Assembly (NCBI GenBank): GCA_900540705.1
Contig: UQGR01000015.1
Coordinates: forward strand, 1-39,020
Length of the DNA stretch: 39,020 bases
Direction: 5' to 3'
Origin: an uncultured Mollicutes bacterium
GTDB taxonomy: Bacteria; Bacillota_I; Bacilli_A; Acholeplasmatales; Anaeroplasmataceae
The notes under the pieces were generated by a model that was not told the DNA's origin, did no database searches, and saw only the letters and a list, made by a program, of their open reading frames with translations. Position numbers and translations under genes: made by a program. Shown here piece by piece: positions 15,289 through 21,827 of this stretch; position 1 is the first letter of the stretch, and each line of letters begins with the position of its first letter.

Positions 15289-15811
15289 AAATCTAGCTAA
15301 GGACAAAGCGTATTTTGTGGTTGCGATAGATGGCAGGGCTGCCTCAGGAAAAACGACGATTGCCCTTAAGCTACAAAAAGCTCTTTCTGCAAATGTGATT
15401 CATATCGATGATTTCTTTCTGCCAAAAGAGAAACAAAATTTAAAAATCATTGGAGGCAATATCGACTTTTCTAGATTAAAAGAAGAAGTGCTCAATCAGT
15501 TATCTCAGTCAATCTCCTACCATCGATTTGACTGTAGGGTACAAGAATTTTCTAAAAAGATTGATTTGCCCTTTAAAAAAGTAATTTTAATTGAAGGTGC
15601 ATATGCTCTTCATCCTACCTTAGGAAAATACTATGATTATGCTTTATTTGTCTCTGTCAGTAAGGAGACACAGGTTAGGAGAATAGGTCTTAGAAATCCA
15701 GAGAACAAGGAAGCCTTTTTTACCTGCTGGATTCCTTTAGAAGAACAGTATTTTAAAGCTTATCATATTTTAGAAAAATGTAATGAGCTTTTTGAAAATG
15801 AGGATAGCTAA
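15263..15811 (+). CDS. uridine-kinase-like P-loop kinase
   Basis: A 182-residue nucleoside/cofactor-kinase-like NTPase. The Walker A loop is GRAASGKTT near the N-terminus, followed by IHIDDFFLPKEKQ (the DDF Asp-Asp pair of the uridine kinase family), RFDCRVQEF and a Walker B-like KKVILIEGAYALHP. RRIGLRN resembles the LID/arginine region. The start is ATG 15263 after AGGTGAGGA; GTG 15254 is an alternative. It overlaps the ECF S-component by 26 bases. An imported precursor that is then phosphorylated would be a sensible pathway, but the substrate is inference. The stop codon lies inside the terminator hairpin. Confidence 0.8.
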   Translation: MEQLIQRLKNLAKDKAYFVVAIDGRAASGKTTIALKLQKALSANVIHIDDFFLPKEKQNLKIIGGNIDFSRLKEEVLNQLSQSISYHRFDCRVQEFSKKIDLPFKKVILIEGAYALHPTLGKYYDYALFVSVSKETQVRRIGLRNPENKEAFFTCWIPLEEQYFKAYHILEKCNELFENEDS

Positions 15812-15825
15812 TGCTATCCTTTTTG
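15802..15825 (+). terminator. terminator overlapping the kinase stop codon
   Basis: GGATAGC (15802-15808) and GCTATCC (15813-15819) enclose a four-base loop that contains the TAA stop (15809-15811). Five T follow. Translation must reach the loop to finish the protein. Confidence 0.75.
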
Positions 15826-15834
15826 TCTGATTTA

Positions 15835-15843
15835 TGCTATAAT
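15835..15843 (+). promoter_or_regulatory. extended -10 promoter
   Basis: TGCTATAAT (15835-15843) is a consensus extended -10 with no clear -35, 33 bases before the kinase gene at 15876 and just after the preceding terminator. Confidence 0.65.
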
Positions 15844-15875
15844 AAATCAAATATACTCTAATAGGAGGAAATGAA

Positions 15876-16430
15876 ATGCCAAAGCTAGTTGTACTTATCG
15901 GAAATGCCGCAGTTGGAAAAATGACAGTTGGACAGGAGCTAATGAAAATTACAGGATTAAAATTGTTTCATAACCATATGACCATAGAGCCTGTAATTGA
16001 AATTTTTGGAGATTATAGATCAAATGTGGTAGCTAGACTTAGAAAAGTCATCTTTGAGGAGTTTGTCAAATCTGACTTAGAGGGATTGATTTTTACCTTT
16101 ATGATGGCCTTTAACCTACAGGAGGATTGGGATTATTTAAAGACGCTCACTGATATTTTTGAAACCCAAGGCAATGAGGTATATTATGTAGAGCTAGTAG
16201 CGGATGTAGAAGAACGCTTAAGGCGAAATAGGACACCTAATCGATTACAGCATAAAAAGTCTAAACAGGATATCCAGGCCTCTACAGAGCGTCTTTTACA
16301 GGATGATGCTAAGTACCGATTAGAAAGCTTTGCAGGAGAGGTTCCGTTTAAGAATTATATCAAGATGGATACAACCCATTTAGAGGCTACACAAACGGCC
16401 AAGCAAATTAAGGAATACTTTAAGCTATAG
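15876..16430 (+). CDS. AAA_33-type P-loop kinase/ATPase
   Basis: A 184-residue small P-loop protein. The Walker A region is LIGNAAVGKMTVGQEL: Met replaces the usual Ser/Thr after the Lys, a variant I recall as common in this kinase-like family. FHNHMTIEPV and a VEERLRRNRTPNR lid segment with several arginines follow. It probably phosphorylates a small molecule or nucleic-acid end, but the substrate is unknown. The start is ATG 15876 behind AGGAGG. Eleven bases separate it from the MazG-like gene, with which it is probably co-transcribed. Confidence 0.8.
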   Translation: MPKLVVLIGNAAVGKMTVGQELMKITGLKLFHNHMTIEPVIEIFGDYRSNVVARLRKVIFEEFVKSDLEGLIFTFMMAFNLQEDWDYLKTLTDIFETQGNEVYYVELVADVEERLRRNRTPNRLQHKKSKQDIQASTERLLQDDAKYRLESFAGEVPFKNYIKMDTTHLEATQTAKQIKEYFKL

Positions 16431-16441
16431 GGGATGAGGAA

Positions 16442-16756
16442 ATGAGAAAGATATATAATAAGTTAGTTCGGGATAATATAGTTCAAATCATTGAAAAGGA
16501 GAATAAAGCCTGTACCTATCGGACATTAGAAGAAAAAGAATACCTACCTGCTCTTTGTATAAAGCTTCAAGAAGAATATGAAGAATTTAAAGAGAGTCAG
16601 GCTATAGAGGAGCTAGCGGATATAGAGGAGGTCCTTCTTGCACTTGTAGAAGCTAAAGGCTATTCTTTAAAGGAATTTGAAGAAATCAGAAGGAAGAAGG
16701 CTTTAAAGAATGGGGCATTTAAGAAAAAAGTATTTTTAATTTCAGTAGAGGATTGA
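16442..16756 (+). CDS. MazG-like nucleoside triphosphate pyrophosphohydrolase
   Basis: A 104-residue all-helical protein starting YNKLVRDNIVQIIE, the standard opening of small MazG-like/phosphoribosyl-ATP pyrophosphohydrolase-type enzymes. The metal-binding residues lie in LQEEYEEFKES (E-E-x-x-E) and EELADIEEVLLAL (E-x-x-D). It is expected to hydrolyse (d)NTPs to NMP and pyrophosphate for pool cleaning or as part of a stress response. The GGGGATGAGG upstream gives a good ribosome binding site for ATG 16442. It sits between the P-loop kinase and the chromate transporter genes with very short gaps. Confidence 0.88.
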   Translation: MRKIYNKLVRDNIVQIIEKENKACTYRTLEEKEYLPALCIKLQEEYEEFKESQAIEELADIEEVLLALVEAKGYSLKEFEEIRRKKALKNGAFKKKVFLISVED

Positions 16757-16763
16757 TAGGAAT

Positions 16764-17348
16764 ATGAAGAGAATTAAAGAGAGTTTATCTTTATTTTTGA
16801 TATTTTTTAAAATTGGTTTATTTACCTTTGGCGGTGGTTTAGCGATGATTTCCTTAATTGAGCGGGAATTTTCCATCAAGAGAGCTTGGATAGATAAAGA
16901 GGAACTAGTAGATATGATTGCCATATCTGAATCAACTCCAGGACCTTTAGCCATCAATATGGCTACCTATGTTGGCAATAAAATAGGAGGAATTCTGGGG
17001 TCAATTTTGGCAACCATTGGTGTTGTGTTTCCCTCCTTCGTCATCATTTTATTAATTTCTCTTGTGTTAGACCAGGTTATGGAATATGAGGTAGTCAAGC
17101 ATGCGTTTCTAGGAATCAACTGTGCAGTTGGTATTTTAATTTTATTGTCTGGAATCTCTCTGTTAAAAACTTTACCTAAAAGAATAGAGAGTATCATTAT
17201 GTTTTTTCTGGCTTTAGTGTCTACAGTCTGCATTTTATTTTTTAGCATAGATTTTTCTACGATTTATTTGATTTTAATCGGAGCGACCATTGGTCTCATT
17301 TCCTATGTTTTAAAGCATAGAGGTAGGGAAGAGAGGAAAGAAGAATGA
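16764..17348 (+). CDS. chromate transporter family protein, first half
   Basis: A 194-residue membrane protein, one half of a split CHR transporter. The N-terminal FKIGLFTFGGGLAMISLIEREF and the SESTPGPLAINMATYVG motif are the family hallmarks. About five to six hydrophobic segments follow. Known short-chain CHR proteins work as pairs of ~190-residue halves with opposite topology. The next gene is the partner and overlaps by 4 bases. Actual substrates of such pairs in anaerobes are uncertain; sulfate or another oxyanion is possible. Confidence 0.92.
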   Translation: MKRIKESLSLFLIFFKIGLFTFGGGLAMISLIEREFSIKRAWIDKEELVDMIAISESTPGPLAINMATYVGNKIGGILGSILATIGVVFPSFVIILLISLVLDQVMEYEVVKHAFLGINCAVGILILLSGISLLKTLPKRIESIIMFFLALVSTVCILFFSIDFSTIYLILIGATIGLISYVLKHRGREERKEE

Positions 17349-17923
17349 GCATTTATTTAGAATTATTTTTTACTTTTTTCATCATTGGTCTTTTCTCCTT
17401 TGGTGGTGGTATGGGTATGATGCCGATGATTGAACAGGAGGTCGTTCAGAAGCATGCCTGGCTTACCTCTGGAGAGCTTTATCAGTTCATAGGCATTGCC
17501 GAGTCAACCCCAGGCCCCATTGCTATCAATGTTGCAACCTTCATCGGCAACTCCAAGGCAGGGTTTTTAGGAGCATTATGCTCTACAGTAGGAGTAGTAT
17601 TGCCATCCTTTTTTATCATATTAATTATTGCCAGCTTTTTTAAAAGATTTTCTAAAAATCCTTATGTAAAGGCTGTAATTCAAGGGATTAAGCCTGTGGT
17701 TTTAGGTCTCTTATTTGCGATGTGCATTAAGATTATATCTACAAATATTTTATCAACCTTTTCATTAAATGAGCCAATTGCTTTTACTTGGCAGGCTTTC
17801 CTTATTACGGGACTACTTTTGGGCTTTTATTTTTTATATTTAAAGCTAACCAAGAAAAAGCTTCAGCCAATTGCTGTGATATGCTTAGGGGCAATTATGG
17901 GAATATTAATCTATGTCATTTAG
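17345..17923 (+). CDS. chromate transporter family protein, second half
   Basis: A 192-residue membrane protein homologous to the preceding gene: FFTFFIIGLFSFGGGMGMMP, the EQEVVQKHAW segment and AESTPGPIAINVATFIG. ATGA overlap with the first half ensures matched synthesis, and the two proteins are expected to form a heterodimer in the membrane. A new promoter starts shortly after its stop codon. Confidence 0.92.
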   Translation: MSIYLELFFTFFIIGLFSFGGGMGMMPMIEQEVVQKHAWLTSGELYQFIGIAESTPGPIAINVATFIGNSKAGFLGALCSTVGVVLPSFFIILIIASFFKRFSKNPYVKAVIQGIKPVVLGLLFAMCIKIISTNILSTFSLNEPIAFTWQAFLITGLLLGFYFLYLKLTKKKLQPIAVICLGAIMGILIYVI

Positions 17924-17954
17924 ATGAATAAAGATTACCCTCAAGATTTTTTTC

Positions 17955-17983
17955 TTGCAGTATTGATTGGTAAGATTTATAAT
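17955..17983 (+). promoter_or_regulatory. promoter before the FakA-C-like gene
   Basis: TTGCAG (17955-17960), a 17-base spacer and TATAAT (17978-17983), about 38 bases before ATG 18022. Confidence 0.75.
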
Positions 17984-18021
17984 AGAGGTAGAAGATTTAA
18001 GGTAAGGATGGGGATATACAT

Positions 18022-18273
18022 ATGCTAGAATATAAATTTGATACCCAGCTTTTAATTGCTGGTACTGACTTAAATGAAGATGAAATTACAGAATATATCA
18101 CAAAAAATATTAAAGGAGATTGCCTTTTGGCAGTAGGAGATGAAGAGCTTATTAAGATTCATTTCCATACAAATACACCTTGGAAGGTCTTGGAATATGG
18201 AGCCTCATTAGGAGAAATACATGATATAGTTGTAGAAAATATGGAGCGGCAAACGCAAGGGTTAAAGGGTTAG
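18022..18273 (+). CDS. free-standing FakA/YloV C-terminal-type domain
   Basis: An 83-residue protein matching the end of the fatty-acid kinase FakA (YloV, DAK2-type) family: EYKFDTQLLIAGTDL at the start, GDCLLAVGDEELIKIHFHTN in the centre and a C-terminal NMERQTQG. In full-length FakA this region follows the DAK2 kinase domain (about 550 residues in total). Here the promoter, the GGATGGGG site and the start codon fit a complete short gene rather than a fragment of a broken one, and no kinase domain is found upstream. It may regulate or complement a DegV/FakB-FakA system encoded elsewhere (inference). Confidence 0.8.
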   Translation: MLEYKFDTQLLIAGTDLNEDEITEYITKNIKGDCLLAVGDEELIKIHFHTNTPWKVLEYGASLGEIHDIVVENMERQTQGLKG

Positions 18274-18276
18274 ATT

Positions 18277-18771
18277 ATGAATGGTCTTTCTTATTTTCAA
18301 AATCTAGCTGCGAAAGCGAAGCAGACGACCAATTCAGAAGAAGCCAAGCAAATCAAGGATAAGCTTATCCGAATTGGAATAACACTGATAGTTGTTGGTT
18401 TTCTAGGAGCCTTTATCTGTTTTATTGCCTTCGCGGTTTTAGCTTTTTCCAATGTGATGCATCATGATTTTGAAAGTGGACTTAGTTTTCTATTTCTAAT
18501 TCCCTTCTTTCTTTTGATTCCTTTTTTTAGTGTAGGAACGATTGGTGTGATTTGCCTAAAGCTAGGATTAGGAATAATTATCGCCAAGGCAACCACTAAT
18601 TTTATTGACCAAAACAGCTATTGTCCAAACTGTGGAGATGTTGTAGAGGCCGATGAAAAATATTGTAAGAAGTGTGGAAAACCACTTTTGGCAGCTAAGG
18701 TCTGTGAGGCTTGTCAGACAGAAAATGATATGGAATCTAAATATTGTAAGAACTGTGGTCATAAGCTATAA
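18277..18771 (+). CDS. membrane protein with two C-terminal zinc ribbons
   Basis: A 164-residue protein. Two hydrophobic segments (about residues 28-60 and 68-105) are followed by two CxxC-CxxC zinc ribbons in the last 45 residues (CPNC...CKKC, then CEAC...CKNC). An N-terminal soluble stretch of ~27 residues precedes the membrane part. Proteins of this plan are common in Bacillota, and their role is unknown. It begins 3 bases after the preceding stop and is probably co-transcribed with it. Confidence 0.8.
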   Translation: MNGLSYFQNLAAKAKQTTNSEEAKQIKDKLIRIGITLIVVGFLGAFICFIAFAVLAFSNVMHHDFESGLSFLFLIPFFLLIPFFSVGTIGVICLKLGLGIIIAKATTNFIDQNSYCPNCGDVVEADEKYCKKCGKPLLAAKVCEACQTENDMESKYCKNCGHKL

Positions 18772-18822
18772 CGAATATATTTTGTAGAGAAATAGGGATT
18801 TAGAGGAAAACAAGGGATTCTC

Positions 18823-18851
18823 TTGTATTTTCTTGTAAGTTGTAATACAAT
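18823..18851 (+). promoter_or_regulatory. promoter of the macro-domain-like gene
   Basis: TTGTAT (18823-18828), a 17-base spacer and TACAAT (18846-18851), 23 bases before ATG 18875. Confidence 0.65.
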
Positions 18852-18874
18852 AGCACTATAAAGAGGGTGGAAAA

Positions 18875-19573
18875 ATGATTAAGTATTTAAATTGTGATTG
18901 CATCAATTCAAAATGCTCTGCGTTAATCAATCAGATTAATCTATCCGGAAATATGGATTTTCAGGAAGGATTAGAATTTTCCACTCGGTTTCCTAAGATG
19001 TATGCTGATTATCTATTGCGGTATAAGGAGAAGCGTCTAGCCTTGTATGAATCTTATTTGTTCACGGAAGGAAATCAAAAGATTATCAATATGGCATGCT
19101 ATGAATCCTATGCATTTCCAACCAATCTAGAGGTCATAGAAAAATCTTTAAAGTATTTTGTAAAGCACTATAAGGAATTTGATATTACAGAGGTTGCTTT
19201 TCCACTTTTAGGATGTGATGAGGAAGGCTTAAGAATGGTGAGTGTTCTTCCGATGATAGAGAAGTATTTAAAGCCTCTACCTATTGAGTGTTATATTTGC
19301 TTTGACATTGAAGGAGCCTCTAATTTAGAATTACAAATGCTAGAGGCTTACCAGAGTATAGATTTGACTGATTTAAAAAAATATGCTGGATTAGATGATA
19401 TTCAGGTGGCCTCTTTGGAGGATAACCGCAAAAATGTATTACGATTTGAGGATATCTATCATATTCAGGGAATTGATGCCAAGACGTATCGTAAAATCTA
19501 TGAATATTACTATAATGGCGAATATAAGCGTCTTGATCCCTTCCATCAGGAATCTTTATTTAATAATTTTTAA
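18875..19573 (+). CDS. macro-domain-like protein
   Basis: A 232-residue soluble protein. The segments NMACYESYAF and EVAFPLLGCDEEGLRMVSVLPMIEKYL resemble the ADP-ribose-binding macro fold (pattern: hydrophobic strand, Pro-x-x-Gly-Cys, Gly, then a helix). The usual N-terminal GDI-type opening is altered here to YLNCDCINSKCSALINQINL, and the Gly-rich loop is weak, so it is a divergent member at best. The C-terminal ~70 residues are an extra acidic and helical region. The start ATG 18875 has an AGAGGGTGG site. Binding or hydrolysis of ADP-ribose is inference. Confidence 0.55.
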   Translation: MIKYLNCDCINSKCSALINQINLSGNMDFQEGLEFSTRFPKMYADYLLRYKEKRLALYESYLFTEGNQKIINMACYESYAFPTNLEVIEKSLKYFVKHYKEFDITEVAFPLLGCDEEGLRMVSVLPMIEKYLKPLPIECYICFDIEGASNLELQMLEAYQSIDLTDLKKYAGLDDIQVASLEDNRKNVLRFEDIYHIQGIDAKTYRKIYEYYYNGEYKRLDPFHQESLFNNF

Positions 19574-19580
19574 ATTTTTA

Positions 19581-19609
19581 TTGTATTTACATAAGAAATG
19601 TGCTATAGT
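19581..19609 (+). promoter_or_regulatory. promoter of the rimP-nusA-infB operon
   Basis: TTGTAT (19581-19586), a 17-base spacer and TATAGT (19604-19609). The start site would be near 19616, 60 bases before rimP. Confidence 0.7.
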
Positions 19610-19630
19610 ATGTATATAAGTATTGTAACA

Positions 19631-19659
19631 AAGAGAGGCTAAAACCTCTCTTATTTATT
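19631..19659 (+). terminator. hairpin in the rimP leader (possible attenuator)
   Basis: AAGAGAGG (19631-19638) and CCTCTCTT (19645-19652) form a perfect 8-bp stem followed by a T-rich stretch. It lies between the operon promoter and rimP, so it would either terminate upstream transcripts or attenuate the operon. Confidence 0.65.
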
Positions 19660-19676
19660 TGAATGGGGATGATAGA

Positions 19677-20123
19677 TTGGATATAGCTAAGATTAAAAAG
19701 CTTTTAAACCCTTACTTAGAAAAGAATAATTTAAGACTTTACGATATAGAGCTAGTTAAGGAATTTGGGTATTTGATTTTACGTGTGCTTGTCGATAAGG
19801 CAGGAGGAATAGATATAGATGAACTGGCTAGCTGTAATGAGTTTTTATCCGCTGAGCTGGATAGTATGGATCAGGATATGCCAGAATATATGCTAGAGGT
19901 ATCCTCTCCAGGAGCTGAAAAAAAGCTGAATTGTCTAGACGAGGTTTTAGAAAATATTGGTGCATATGTACATGTAGAGCTTCCGAATATGATTTATGAG
20001 GGACATATCGTTTCAGTAGAAGGGGAAGAAATTTCAATTCGATATAACGCAAAGGGAAGATTTAAAACGATTAAAATTCCCTATCAGGAAATTAAATTGA
20101 TTAGGTTAGCAGTTAAAATATAG
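19677..20123 (+). CDS. rimP: ribosome maturation factor RimP
   Basis: A 148-residue factor needed for 30S subunit maturation. It has the two-domain RimP layout: N-terminal LYDIELVKEFGYLILRVLVD and GGIDIDELASCNEFLSAELD, MPEYMLEVSSPGAEKKL, then a C-terminal Sm-like half (EGHIVSVEGEEISI). The start is TTG 19677 after a GGGGATGA site; an upstream in-frame TTG at 19659 lies before that site and is unlikely. It is the first gene of the conserved cluster rimP-nusA-ylxR-ylxQ-infB-rbfA. Confidence 0.93.
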   Translation: MDIAKIKKLLNPYLEKNNLRLYDIELVKEFGYLILRVLVDKAGGIDIDELASCNEFLSAELDSMDQDMPEYMLEVSSPGAEKKLNCLDEVLENIGAYVHVELPNMIYEGHIVSVEGEEISIRYNAKGRFKTIKIPYQEIKLIRLAVKI

Positions 20124-20135
20124 GAGGAAAAGAAA

Positions 20136-21263
20136 ATGATTAACAAGGATTTTTACAAGCTAGCAGAAGAAGATGCAGAAAGCAGAGGCTTTGAGGTAGA
20201 CGAGGTTTTAGCCTGCATGGAGCGAGCACTGATTGGTGCATTTAAAAAGGAGCATGGAAATACATCCTGTAAGGTGGAGTTTAAGAAGGACAAAAATGAA
20301 ATTCTTTTATATTCCATTCACCAGGTTGTAGAGGCTTATACGGTTTACAATAAGGATGAGGAAGCTGTAGAGACAGCTGAAAAGCCAGAAAAGGAAGAAC
20401 CACAGTATGCAGAAATGCTGTTAGAGGATGCAAAGAAAATTAAGTCCTCCTATAAGGTTGGAGATTTGGTAATTCAGCAGGAAAATTTAAAAAATTATAG
20501 CAGAACTACCATTCTTTCCGCAGGAAATGTATATAAGCAAGGAGTAAGAACCTTAGAAAGAGAAAAGGCTTATGTATACTTTAAGAGCTTAGAAAATGAA
20601 ATGATTAACGCTGAGGTATCCAACATTGGAGACCGTTTCCTAACTTTAAAGCTAGGATTTAATGTTACAACCCTACTTCCTGTAAATGAGCTTTTACCTA
20701 ACGACCATTTAGAGATTGGGGATTTTGTGAGAGTGTATGTCAAAAAGGTAGAACAGACCACCAAGGAGCCTAAGGTAGTTGTTTCTAGAATTGAAAGAAA
20801 TTTAGTTACAAGATTGATGGAAAACTATATTCCTGAAATCAAAAGTGGAATTATAGAGATTAAAGGAATTGCTCGTGACCCAGGCGACCGTACTAAGATT
20901 GCGATTTATTCTAATGATGAAAAGGTAGATGCAATCGGATCCTGTGTAGGAGAGGGTGGTAGTCGTATTCGTGAGATTGTCAATGCTTTAGGCGGAGAAA
21001 AGGTTGACCTATATAAATGGAGTGAAGACCCAGAGGAGTTGATTGCAAATTCCTTACAGCCTGCCTCTGTAACCAAGGTATTGAATGTAGACCCTAAAAC
21101 TAAGACCTCTCAGGTTGTTGTTCCAGATGACCATCTATCCTTAGCGATTGGGAAGCAAGGTCAAAATGTACGTTTGGCTGTTCAGTCCTGTGGCTGGAAA
21201 ATTGATATTATGCCAACCTCTGTTGCCTATGAGAAGGGCTTAATTCAAATATTAGGTTTATAA
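20136..21263 (+). CDS. nusA: transcription termination/antitermination factor NusA
   Basis: A 375-residue RNA-polymerase-binding factor. The N-terminal domain (1-~150) is divergent: an acidic insert EEAVETAEKPEKEEPQYAEM lies near residues 70-90, and the usual AAQTAKQ helix is replaced by a different sequence. S1, KH1 and KH2 follow: GDFVRVYVKKVEQTTKEPKV, EIKSGIIEIKGIARDPGDRT, VGEGGSRIREIVNALGGEKV and DDHLSLAIGKQGQNVRLAVQ. Length is normal for Bacillota, which lack the C-terminal acidic repeats. ATG 20136 has a TAGGAGGAAA site, 12 bases after rimP. Confidence 0.95.
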   Translation: MINKDFYKLAEEDAESRGFEVDEVLACMERALIGAFKKEHGNTSCKVEFKKDKNEILLYSIHQVVEAYTVYNKDEEAVETAEKPEKEEPQYAEMLLEDAKKIKSSYKVGDLVIQQENLKNYSRTTILSAGNVYKQGVRTLEREKAYVYFKSLENEMINAEVSNIGDRFLTLKLGFNVTTLLPVNELLPNDHLEIGDFVRVYVKKVEQTTKEPKVVVSRIERNLVTRLMENYIPEIKSGIIEIKGIARDPGDRTKIAIYSNDEKVDAIGSCVGEGGSRIREIVNALGGEKVDLYKWSEDPEELIANSLQPASVTKVLNVDPKTKTSQVVVPDDHLSLAIGKQGQNVRLAVQSCGWKIDIMPTSVAYEKGLIQILGL

Positions 21264-21265
21264 GT

Positions 21266-21526
21266 ATGAAAGAGAAGAAATTAGTTTTAAGAACCTGTGT
21301 TGCTTCTAAGGAGGTTTGTGAAAAGAAGGATCTTTTCCGAATTGTACGAACTCCAGAAAAGCAGGTAATTGTGGATTTAAAGGGAAAGGCCAATGGACGA
21401 GGAGCTTATCTGAAAAAGGATAAGGATATTGTTCTTCTTGCCAAAAAAAGTAGAATTTTAGATAGAAAGCTAGAAGTAGAGGTTCCAGAAGAGATTTATA
21501 CGGAGCTTTTGGGATATTTAGAGTAG
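21266..21526 (+). CDS. ylxR: YlxR family RNA-binding protein
   Basis: An 86-residue basic protein with the YlxR signature: LRTCVASKEVCEKKDLFRIV, then KANGRGAYLKKD. The family binds RNA and has been linked to RNase P control (RnpM). It lies 2 bases after nusA with no separate promoter, in its standard place before ylxQ and infB. Usual members have a C-V-x-C/R pattern; here RTCVASKE fits. Confidence 0.92.
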   Translation: MKEKKLVLRTCVASKEVCEKKDLFRIVRTPEKQVIVDLKGKANGRGAYLKKDKDIVLLAKKSRILDRKLEVEVPEEIYTELLGYLE

Positions 21527-21529
21527 AAT

Positions 21530-21817
21530 ATGGATAAAATATTAAATAACTTAGGCCTTGCCCAAAGAGCCTCTGCTTTAATTACAGGGGAAGAAATGGT
21601 CATTGCTGGAATTCAGGCTGGCAATGTTTGTTATATCTTTTTAGCACAGGATGCTGGAAGGAGTACATATAAAAAAATTACTGATAAGGCAAAATTTTAT
21701 CAGATTGAGGTGAATACTTCCTACAGCTCTGAGGATTTATCTCATGCGATTGGAAAAGCCAACCGCAAGGTAATCGGAGTTGTAAAAAAGGAATTTTTAA
21801 AAATATTAAAGAAATAA
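21530..21817 (+). CDS. ylxQ: L7Ae-family ribosomal-like protein YlxQ
   Basis: A 95-residue L7Ae/L30e-type K-turn-binding protein. Typical segments are LGLAQRASALITGEEMV, CYIFLAQDAGRSTYKKI and a C-terminal IGKANRKVIGVVKKEFLK. It lies 3 bases after ylxR and about 10 bases before infB. The family is thought to bind ribosomal or regulatory RNA. Confidence 0.92.
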   Translation: MDKILNNLGLAQRASALITGEEMVIAGIQAGNVCYIFLAQDAGRSTYKKITDKAKFYQIEVNTSYSSEDLSHAIGKANRKVIGVVKKEFLKILKK

Positions 21818-21827
21818 GGTGATTTTT

